DNA of 64,000 bases, taken from NCBI RefSeq assembly GCF_905171775.1, contig NC_053494.1, positions 128,762,824 through 128,826,823 on the forward strand. The letters are read 5' to 3'. Made by a program: the position numbers and the translations under genes. Position 1 is the stretch's first letter; every line of letters begins with the position of its first letter. The notes beneath the pieces are model-generated. The model worked only from the letters and a program-made list of their open reading frames with translations, was not told the DNA's origin and searched no databases. This document shows positions 55,770-64,000 of this stretch, in pieces. Origin of the DNA: Rana temporaria. Taxonomy: Eukaryota > Chordata > Amphibia > Anura > Ranidae.

Positions 55770-56460
55770 TGGAGCCCACCCATAAGCACCTGTTGGAAGG
55801 TAATTTGGCTTTTGAGAAAACCACTGAAAGCGCTTTACAAAAGTTTTACTGTCCTGCGGTAGAAAAGAGAAATTGAGAATTATTGTAAATTCTGTCAAGT
55901 TTGTCAAATGTCTGCAAATATCAAATGTCTCTATTGTTTCATAATCCATGAAATGCCCTTTGAGAGAATTGCCGTGGACCTTGTGTACCCAGTCCAGAAT
56001 TATGCCCAGAGCCATCTTTATATTCTAGTTATTATAGATTATGCTACCCATTACTCTGAGGTGATGCAATTCATCAGCTACGTATATAACCTAGGAGCTG
56101 CTCCAGGTATTCAGCCAAGTATAATCTCCTAAGGAGAGCCTTGCAGACCAATGCACCCTATTTATGTCGTGAGTAACCAGAAGTTGTGCAAATTGTTTTA
56201 GGTGACACATCTCCAAACCTCCTTGTAAGACACTTAGGGGATGCCTTGGTGGAGCAATTTAGGGGATGCCTTGGTGGAGCAATTTAATAAAACCTTTCTC
56301 AGCTGATGACAGGTGCTGGTCATTAATCCTCCCTGTTGAAAACAAGTTCTCTGTGGTAGTGTCCCCTTTTGATGTGATTGATCTAGTTAGGGAAGTAAAC
56401 TATCAAGTTCATCAACCACAGAAAACCCTGTACAAATATGCTATGTGATTTTACTAAAGC
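55770..56460 (+). pseudogene. Gypsy-type integrase remnant
   Basis: A zinc-binding part (FYCPAVEKRN, then CKFCQVCQMSAN) is followed by the catalytic core PFERIAVDLVYPVQ (first Asp) and LYILVIIDYATHYSEVMQF (DYAT-type block). An ILTDQ-type second Asp region near 56130 is frameshifted (LADQCTLFM). A 25-base block, GGGGATGCCTTGGTGGAGCA and the next 5 bases, is tandemly doubled near 56238-56287. The C-terminal GPY/F-like part FDVIDLVREVNYQVHQP, then KPWKD, ends near 56480. Confidence 0.78.
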
Positions 56461-56639
56461 CCTGGAAAGATGTTGATAGCCGATGAGTCCACCCCAGTAG
56501 CCTTTCTTGTGAGTATTAATGCCCCTCAAGCTCCTGAAGTGGTAATCACTGATGCTGACTAGTTCCTGGTTACAAAAAAAATACCTGGTCAGATTTTAGC
56601 TATGCAACATGACATATTTACTGTGTCTGGGGTGTGTTA

Positions 56640-57310
56640 AACCTAAGCCCTACTGAATTTCTGAAGCAAAGAGTAAAGAAGTCTGTGAGGAAGTGAAAAC
56701 AAAATTGCTTGAGTTAGGCATAATTGAGGAGTCCAATTTGACTTGCCCAGTCATTTTTGTTCTAGTCCCAAAGCCAGGTGAACTCATTGGCCAAATTGAG
56801 GACAGCCCATTCGCTAACAGTCTTGGACTTGGCAAAAGGGAATTGTCCTATTCTCCCGACTGAAAGTGCCAAAGAAGAGATTGCATTTTTCACCCCTATG
56901 GATTTTTTTTTATTATTTTAATATAAAAAAGATGCTTTCGTTACATTCTAGAGGGCCATGGACGGAACCCTAAGACCGCACAAGCAGTATGCTGAAGTGT
57001 ACCCAGACAATATAATAATGCAAAGCTCTGATGCTGAATCTCAATTGGTTTAGTCAAAGCCAATTACTTAGGCTACACTATAGGTTGTGGAGAAGATAAA
57101 CAACTCAGAAGCCATCAATGAATGGCCACAAACATTACCACAGGATGGGGAGGAAAACCATAATAGCTTCACAGTAAAAACATAGGCCTAGTGCTACAAT
57201 TGGAAATGCAGATGCCCTGTCTTGGGTACACTACTTCTGTGTAGCTGGTGTTCCAACCTTGGGGTTAAAACAAGCAGGGGAGGATATTTGGCGAAGTTGC
57301 CTGGACAAGA
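56640..57310 (+). pseudogene. Gypsy-type RT and RNase H remnant
   Basis: KEVCEEVKTKLLELGIIEES, then CPVIFVLVPKPGE, begins the RT. AFFTPMD and RAMDGTLRPHKQYAEVYPDN follow, where PDN replaces the usual Y-x-DD box. KANYLGYTIG matches the post-box segment, and NADALSWVHYFC matches the RNase H end. Stops and frameshifts are frequent. Confidence 0.75.
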
Positions 57311-57480
57311 CCAGTTTGGAGTTTACATTTCCTCCAGGTTCTTGTAGTTCACGTTCTCGACCATCTAATCTTATCTGGTTTCCATCTCTTAATGACAGGA
57401 AATCTATAAGCAGGTGCCCTGCATCCTGGGTAACAGACAGGTTCTAAAGAACTTGAGAGGGAATGTTCACACAATAAATC

Positions 57481-57842
57481 GTGTGAATATATACTTCAGT
57501 TATCCAATTGTGCAGGTGAAAATAGGAAAGATGTTGGCTTTTTCTTCTCTCTTCAATAAATCTGTCTCAATATCTGTGTATCATTTGTGAGGGTGTGAAT
57601 GCATTATAATGTGTATTTATATAGCATTTGTCCTAATGCATATAAATTCAACATTTGCTTATATTTTTGATTGTAAGTACATATGTATAAAACACTATCA
57701 GAGTGTCTCGACGGGTGAGTGTTAGTCAAATGTGAGTTAGATTTTGTACTTTATTTAATAGGAGAAAATATAGGGTAAAAAATTGTACGGTTTCCATGTC
57801 TTCATTGTGCATTGTTCATCTCTGACCCTCGCTTTCCTGCAG
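57481..57842 (+). other. Intron; ends in 3' splice site
   Basis: No repeat with clear ends. The acceptor TTTCCTGCAG ends at 57842. Confidence 0.6.
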
Positions 57843-57946
57843 ATGATCGATTTATTTTGAAACAGATGCCTCGTCTGGAAGTGCAGTCTTTCCTTGATTT
57901 TGCTCCACACTACTTTACATACATCACAAACGCTGTTCAAATGAAG
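57843..57946 (+). CDS. PIKFYVE: PIKFYVE exon (ATP-binding lysine)
   Basis: Encodes DDRFILKQMPRLEVQSFLDF, then APHYFTYITNAVQMK, matching mammalian PIKfyve almost exactly. The Lys in RFILKQM corresponds to the conserved ATP-binding lysine, the residue mutated in kinase-dead forms. The exon starts in phase 1 (the G at the end of the previous exon completes GAT) and ends in phase 0 with donor GTAAAT at 57947. No following exon is found in the remaining 6 kb. Confidence 0.98.
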
Positions 57947-58883
57947 GTAAATACAACGGACTTACATCTACTCAGTATATTTTCATGCCTTATGTAAAAA
58001 TTCCATATGTAGTGGGTCCACATAATTTTAGTTTTAAGTATGTTAACAAATTAAGTCCATGAAACATATATCAAAGTGGAATTCTTTCTTTGCTTATAAC
58101 TAACTAAGCTTACAGTGGTTAGTTGTAAACCCCAGTTATGAAATTTGAACAAAGCACATCTATTTGTAGGGTTTACTCTTCTCTCTCCAAAGTTCTAAGT
58201 GTTGCTTTCTCTCTGGTGCTTTGTTCCCCTGTTATCGGCATAAGTTACTTCTGAGATGTTTTCTGACGCATGAGATAACATGAGCTTAAATTTGTGTCAG
58301 GGAGGGAGATGCGCATGCAGCTTGTCTATTTAGAATACCGTTCCTCTGCCTGTGTGGAGGAAGGGTGTGTCCCTTTCCTCCAATTGGCTCTCACACAGTG
58401 TTTCAGAGCTGTAACTGCAATTCTCCACTTCCTGCTCTGTACTACTCAGATGAATAAGGAGTTTACCACTTTGAAGGGTTGTAGAGAAGAGAAAACTGCA
58501 GTTAAACAAGTAAAACCTTTTTTGATTTTATCTGGATTTTTTTGTTTACATTTATTGTTTAATAAGCATGAAATGGAGCTTGCTTATGTAGCACAAGGCT
58601 GTATATTCTGCAATATAATTTTTTTTGGTAAACTCATTCAACGAATACAAGTTCTGCAAGCTGAGATTATTTTACAGTAACCATTAGTTAAAACAAAACA
58701 AAGTTCAGGGATATTCCTATATTCCATTGTTTTCAAATCTATGTACACTACAATCTGTATGACTGAATTGATTCTGATTTACTGTTTTATTAACCTGGCA
58801 GCTTATTATTCTAAATAGGAAACCTTCATTTTGTTTGCAAATATTAAAGGTTCTAACTACCAGCAATAATAAGTCCTTACATT
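57947..58883 (+). other. Intron; MITE-like fragment, no gene
   Basis: 58100-58520 looks like part of a MITE (ACAGTGGTTAGTTGTAAACC at the left). The frame at 58294-58680 has no recognised similarity. Confidence 0.4.
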
Positions 58884-59088
58884 TAAAGCGCACCTGTCAT
58901 TTTCAGATCAATCATGGCAGCGCCTCTTAGCGGGCATCCACTCACCTGCTGCCGCCGCCACATCCCTCACCTTGTGTCACTGCTGCATCACTAGCAATCC
59001 CATTAAAGTGAATGGGACTGTTGGTGAGTCAACTGCGTGTCAGAGGAGCCGCCGCTGCAGGACAGAGATGACAGTTGCTCTTTAGAAA
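58884..59088. mobile_element. Short MITE with AAAGCGCACCTGTCAT ends
   Basis: Left TTTAAAGCGCACCTGTCAT and right ATGACAGTTGCTCTTTA are inverted about 200 bases apart. The interior is rich in GCCGCC/GCTGC. Immediately after it (59100-59170), TTTAAATC-rich sequence ending in CCACCCTG looks like a hAT right end. Confidence 0.6.
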
Positions 59089-59174
59089 ATATGCTTTAAA
59101 TTCAGTTGATTTAAATCAAGCCTTTTTACTAGTAATTTAAATCGACTTGATTTAAATCAAATCCACCCTGTTTT

Positions 59175-61040
59175 GGAGAGACACACTCTGACTGTCCCTC
59201 TTATAACCCTTTCAGTGTCAGTGAGTCCTTCGTTTTTTGCTAGTGTCCTAAGGTAATGGACTTCCACTGTTAGGGAGATGTCACTCTTGGTGTAACTAGT
59301 TTGCATTTTTTTTTCTATAGATTTTTCAGTTGGTACCTTAGTCTTTTAATACAACAATAGAAGTAGTGCATTTAGGTCAATGCAACATTGGTAAAACTTT
59401 GGGAAACCATACCTAGACCCCACGCCTTGGGGATGGTCTGTAATGTTGCTTTGGACACTGGCTCCTGCATAGATGTGAACCAGTGATGAGCACAGGTACG
59501 ACAGGGTCACCCTATATCTGTGACCATTACTGTAGCCCCACAATCTGAAACGTTTGCATTGATACATTGTACCTATCAAGAAACTGGGACCATGTTTTGT
59601 ACTTTTCAAGCTTTGCACTAAAAATGTAACTTAGTCTAGTATGGATCAGAGATGTCATCACTTCACCGTTCACACACTTTATCACCATTTCCAACTAGTA
59701 CCTTTATAATGAGCTTGTGTGCTTTCTCTTGCCCCATTTCGACACTCTTATCTTCAAGTCCCCTCACAAGGAAATGCCCTCACCCATAGCAATGGTGGAA
59801 ACCAGGCAAACCATGGCTCTGACGAAGACGGTACAGGATTAAATCCCATTGTGACAATGCTTCCCTTGCACTGGAGCAGGATCTGATTCTAGCTCCATCT
59901 CCAGCATACTACCTGATTAAGACAGACATTGTTGCAACTGTCATTACAGTTCATTAGACCACTACACAGCTTTAATACAGTCTTTAATGTCCATGGCTCG
60001 AAAACATCAGACTCATTCTCCAGCTCCACCATCGTTACCTGAGACAGATCCTGATATGCCCACACTAGAAGACAGAAGGTAATGAAGATTTAAAGTCAAT
60101 GTTGGTGGAGGCTTCTGTAGATTTCCCACCCCCAGGCTCCTATGGAGCTGATGTTTTCCAGCTTCATGCAAAATGCTTGCCCAGTATGGATTTGCTCACT
60201 TCTGCTGTGTACAAAGCCTTGACATTGTCACACTTAAATCATTCCCCATTTTGCCATGTATACATATTAAATCTAAAAACACATTCCGTATTTATGAACA
60301 ATGGTCAATTCAGAGTTTTTTTCACCCTTCTGAAAATCATTGATGTGCTCAATCCAGTGGGAAGTGGTCTGTTCTACTCTCCATTCTTTTCCACTGGAAT
60401 ACTTCAGCCTAATTCTAGGCACAGCTCATGCAAAAGTCTTCCTTACAGAGAAAAAAAAAGTTCTCTCTCAGAACTCGCACTCAGGGCTTAAGTTCAAAGA
60501 CTCCATGAGAGTTCTGAGGACCCCAGTAGTGGAAATTTAGAATTTAGAATAGCTCAGTTATCACTTAAAGGGCCAAGGAGAAAGATTTATATACCCCAAC
60601 ATCTTTTTCAACTTCATATGTCAGAGATGGGGGACCCCGAATGTGGATACCCTGGCCTCCAGATTCAACAACAAATTACTTCTGTATGTGGACAGTACTA
60701 TGGATGCTCCAGTACCGGCATCAAAAGCTTTGATAATTCCATGGTCCTAGTTCAAGCTAATCTATGCCTTTTCTCCAGTGTGAATTTTACCTCACCTGCC
60801 ACATAAAATCAAGCAAAAGAAGAAACACATTGTCATTGCACCAAACTGGCCCAGAAAAATCTGGTGCACTGGCCAAATTATCAAACGTGATAAACTGTAA
60901 ATTGCTGGTGGCTGTAGGCTCCCTCCTTCACTCAATGAATTTACTGGTACCGAATCCCCTATTTTTGCATTATTGCAGTAAAACATTCCCTAAACCAAAA
61001 AAACGAAATGGGCTTTTAACGGCACCACACCAAAAGTGAT
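59175..61040 (+). pseudogene. Decayed DIRS element (leader to methylase-like region)
   Basis: Near 60600-60900 the translation MSEMGDPECG together with shifted-frame pieces WIPWPPDS.NKLL, LCLFSSV, KKHIVIAPNWPRKIW aligns in order with ALCQRWGVPDVDIMASRLNK, KLLYAFPP and IPVILVAPAWPRRAW of the intact ORF2. Near 60400 AHAKVFLTEKKKVL fits the end of the RT region. Upstream sequence is assumed to be leader and gag; no block is certain there. The element is heavily broken. Confidence 0.6.
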
Positions 61041-61446
61041 CGTAATACAACAATAAAAAGTTAAAATCCCAAAAGGGGGGGTAAATATCATGGACAACAT
61101 GATTCAAAGTACATAGTCTGTGCCACACTTTAGACAAATTGACATTACACCAAACATGGATGGGGCTTCATCAAGATAGATTCTTCGTGTTTCGCTGCAC
61201 AAAGCCTGCTTCTTAAGGAAGAAAGAAACTTTTTAAATGTCTTAAATATAAAGACACAAATCAGCTATCCTATAAGTTTGATACAAACATGACAATTTGT
61301 ATACATGGAGTACCTATCTGACTACCTGTTATAGGTGTTGACTCAGCATGCAGTAACATAAGAACCAATGTAGAACAACAAGGTAAACAACCAAACTAGC
61401 CCCAAAGCCCCTGGTATTCAAATGATGTAGAGAAAAAGTCTACAGA
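61041..61446. other. Intron/repeat sequence, nothing firm
   Basis: No gene. CTTCATCAAGATAGATTCTT, then CGTGTTTCGCTGCACAAAGC, is a repeat-like motif of unknown class. Confidence 0.35.
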
Positions 61447-61450
61447 TTAA

Positions 61451-62534
61451 CCAATTTCTGACTGCCCTATAACACTTTTGCTGCTGTATACATGATTGTG
61501 CACGAGCCCCCAACGATAATTCACAGCAGATAATCTGCGGGTCCCAAGGAATCGATATCCTTTGGCACACGTCAGTTGTAAAACACAAAGAAATTATATG
61601 CCTATATAAACATGAAAGGGTGGAGGGTTATTTTTTTTATTTGCAGTGTCTCAACCAGCAAAATTAATAACCGTTTTGGTGAGCCAGCCAGGGGGTGGAG
61701 AGGGTGTCCAGAAAGAACCATGTTCTGATCGGAACAATTGGGAATGCAGAAAGTGACGGTTAGCTTTTATTAATGCTTGGGGATCCTGTTTTATTGTGCC
61801 CTCATTGGGTGGTGGAAGTTCGTGAAGGAGCTGTTGCTGTGTCCATTCGAGGCCCTGGCTGGGTAAAGAGCCGAAAGCGCTTGGGAACTCCCCTAATAGG
61901 ATATCATAGGGAGTCGGTAAGCGGCAGTAGGTTTAGAGGTGGAAGTCGTGTTTCGGCACATGAGTTTTCCTTTGGTGCACTGATATATACTGTCACATTG
62001 GATGGACTTTATTACCTCCTAATATTAACAATTGTTCCTAAGCGCAACTTATTTTTGAATATTGTTACTGTCCGTATTTCACAGGAAGTTGCATCTTTTT
62101 CACGTGTTTTAGAATTTATGACCGTGCAGTAACATTTCCCTTTTTTAGCACAGATCACTGTATTGGTTTCGCTGGTTCCTGCAAAGTATCATTTAGTAAA
62201 TTATAAAAATTCCCTAAATATATCCAATAGTTTGTAGATGCTATAACGTTTGTGTAAAGTAATCAATATACGAATATTGGGATATTTCCTTTTAATTGGA
62301 TGTGTTTTTTATAGCATAAAGTAAATTTTGTGTGTGATTTTTTTTTTTTATAGCATAAAAAACCGCAGTGGTGATCAAATATCACTAAAAGAAAGCTCTA
62401 TTTGTGGGAAAAAGACATTCATTTTATTTGGGTACAGTGTCACACAACTGCGCAATTGTTAAAGTAATGCAGTGCCGTATTGGGGAAAAATGGCCTGATC
62501 ATGAAGGGGGGTAAATCTTCCGGAGGTCAAGTGG
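61451..62534. mobile_element. Old nonautonomous piggyBac-family element
   Basis: Left TTAA at 61447-61450 and CCAATTTCTGACTGCCC; right end complement CCACTTGACCTCCGG, flanked by TTAG (62535-62538), a decayed TTAA. Internal TGATCAAATATCACTAAAAG and AAGCTCTATTTGTGGG match the 34010 element. Lower confidence for the left end. Confidence 0.6.
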
Positions 62535-62538
62535 TTAG

Positions 62539-62800
62539 AATGTGGTCCTCCCAGCTTTCTATAAAAATAACTCGACTTCAGATACCCTAGAAAAAGTTGG
62601 AAAGGCAGGGATCATATACCCCTATTAAATCACATGCTTGTAAGTTGGGGATAAATCCTAAAGGTTGTCAATATCCCAGCTAAAAAGGAACCAACAGCAA
62701 GGGTAAAATACAGGGATGAATAGATCCCATTGGATGGATTGAACTCGATTGCCTGAAATTGGTACATATACAAATATATTGAGGCCCAACATTCCCACCT
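62539..62800. other. Nothing assigned
   Basis: No gene or bounded repeat recognised; presumably part of the surrounding DIRS remnant. Confidence 0.3.
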
Positions 62801-63110
62801 GAACCCCTACTCCCGAGACCAGAGCTTACCCACAAAAGGACAAAACTCCTGTGCTTTAACTGTAAATGCACCACTAGATAAATGGGTGTTTCCTGGGCAT
62901 TTCGTTATCAACCTCCGTTGCCCAGCTTCGTAAGGCCACCACCTGATCCTCTGTGCATACCTTTTCAGAATTTTTCCAAGTGCTGTCCAATCTTCTACAG
63001 TTGCAGCTTTCGGCTGCAAGGTTCTTGCAGTGGCGCGGTTGGGCCTGTTTGCACAGTGTACATTTACCCAGTTGTTGCCCACCCTTCTCATTCAGGTTTT
63101 ATACATTTTT
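62800..63110 (+). pseudogene. DIRS recombinase C-terminus, active-site losses
   Basis: Near 62885-62990 MGVSWAFRYQ, then (frame-shifted) VRKATT-stop-SSVHTFSEFFQV, aligns with MGASWAAHHQ and VCKAATWSSVHTFTKFYKLD. The Trp codon is now TGA and the nucleophile Tyr position reads Phe. Both losses are incompatible with activity. It sits just before a second internal complementary region. Confidence 0.75.
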
Positions 63111-63385
63111 CAGCCTGTGTCCTGTACTGTAAGATAAAAATAAATGTCATTTTGATTTACCTGTAAGTTTCATATTTTGGGTACAGTACAGGAAATAGGC
63201 CTGAAGATTCATGTAGTGGGGTAGGTTATAGGGAAGAGAGACAGGAGGCATGTCCTCAAAAGCTTTTCCATGTTCAATCACTTGAAGGTACCAGCCTGTA
63301 ACCCAGGGTCTATAAATATTCAGCCTGTACTGAACTCCAAGATATGGAATTTATAGGTACGTTCAAATTCCTTTTTTTTTTTTTT
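63111..63385. repeat. Second DIRS-type internal complementary region and right terminal repeat
   Basis: CAGCCTGTGTCCTGTACTGT (63111-63130) is inverted near 63179-63200 (GGGTACAGTACAGGAAATAG), and a further copy starting CAGCCTGTACTGAACTCCAA lies at 63321. The arrangement mirrors 5286-5633, but the sequence is different, so this is a distinct DIRS lineage. Confidence 0.7.
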
Positions 63386-64000
63386 TTTTTTATCCTATTG
63401 ATATTTTTCAACTTCCTGTAACAATCAAGCTGTGCAGAACAAGTGGAAGTTAGAAGATTGAGAAACATTTGATGGGATGGTTGTATTGGTCATCTTTTAG
63501 TTAGTTAAACTTTATCTCTAAAGGAAAATAAAATCTGGTTATGTAACTACCTAAAAAGTGTTAGATGGGCTAGTAGATTTAGATGGACTATAGATGAGTG
63601 ACTATCAAACAAATTAAAGCCCAACTCCAGCTAACGCTATTTTCTGCAGCCTCCACTTTTGAGAATTGGTAAGCTGCAATCTATTAGATTTTAGTTTTGT
63701 GTTTAGTTATCTTAAAGCTTAATTTCAGGCAGATATTAAGGACACAGATTAAAGCAGCTTTGTGTTCATTAATACATAATTAAATGTATAATTACATGCA
63801 TTGTAAGCACTTAAATTTGACTTTATATTGGCTTTTTGCAATACAGAGAAGAAATGAGAAGAGGGAGAAGCAGAAGGAACCAGTGTTCTGTGCTGCAGTG
63901 CTGATGTATTACGAAGGGCATGCCAATAGGAGAAGAGATCAAAGGGGTGGAGAAATTGGCGCATTAGCCTGCTGCTTTTCCTTTCACTGTCCAGTCAAAG
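63386..64000. other. Intron sequence, nothing assigned
   Basis: No gene or exon recognised; PIKFYVE continues beyond the window. Confidence 0.4.

Larger units (their letters stand above)
54600..57480 (+). mobile_element. Decayed Ty3/gypsy-type element with integrase before RT (Gmr1-like)
   Basis: Pieces in order: gag end with zinc knuckle (about 54850-55175), protease (about 55210-55350), integrase (about 55780-56450), RT (about 56640-57070), RNase H end (about 57200-57300). This PR-IN-RT order with gypsy-like domains is known for Gmr1-like elements. No LTRs were identified. A hAT-like MITE fragment (55585-55745) lies between protease and integrase. Confidence 0.78.

Noticed and set aside
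58294..58680. 128-residue frame after the last PIKFYVE exon
   Set aside because: Overlaps MITE-like sequence and does not match the next PIKfyve segment.
57947..64000. Search for the next PIKFYVE exon (segment after NAVQ.K)
   Set aside because: No matching translation with splice sites was seen; it must lie beyond the window.

Overview
The window is vertebrate nuclear DNA, most probably from a frog and plausibly a ranid. It is A/T-rich with small CpG-rich islands inside repeats, has exons with GT-AG splice sites, and is packed with DIRS-like, Tc1, hAT, piggyBac, L1-like and palindromic MITE repeats. The 'frog' call is inference from repeat content and protein similarity; no species can be fixed from sequence alone.

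The only host gene I can support is PIKFYVE (phosphatidylinositol-3-phosphate 5-kinase) on the + strand. Five consecutive coding exons are visible (6019-6119, 12567-12731, 33850-33909, 50634-50810, 57843-57946). They join in frame (607 coding bases) and cover the low-complexity linker before the lipid-kinase domain and the kinase N-lobe, including the glycine-rich loop and the ATP-binding lysine. The rest of the gene lies outside. Introns are about 6.4, 21.1, 16.7 and 7.0 kb, and almost all recognisable intron content is transposable elements.

Layout: 1-5633, a nearly intact DIRS-type tyrosine-recombinase retrotransposon with open gag, RT/RNase H/methylase-like and recombinase frames, an internal complementary region and a right terminal repeat. 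7.0-13.7 kb, short nonautonomous DNA transposons and a decayed DIRS. 15.0-16.6 kb, a copy-and-paste rearrangement. 16.7-22.6 kb, a minus-strand L1-like LINE interrupted by a hAT and two Tc1 elements. 24.0-28.1 kb, a giant foldback element with a piggyBac element inside one arm. 28-42 kb, LINE, hAT, DIRS and piggyBac-family pieces. 42.3-48.5 kb, a long plus-strand L1-like LINE with a 14-bp target duplication inside a palindromic MITE. 50.9-51.6 kb, a hAT with an inner element. 53.6-57.3 kb, a decayed Ty3/gypsy-type element whose integrase lies upstream of its RT (Gmr1-like order). 59.2-63.4 kb, further decayed DIRS with a second DIRS-type internal complementary region.

The elements do not form a pathway with PIKFYVE; the window is mainly a record of layered insertions. 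The most interesting items are the possibly mobile DIRS element and its very long overlapping frame, the template-switch duplication, the piggyBac-in-foldback nest, the hAT palindrome that appears to have seeded a 31-bp minisatellite, and the integrase-first gypsy remnant. I found no convincing wholly new system.
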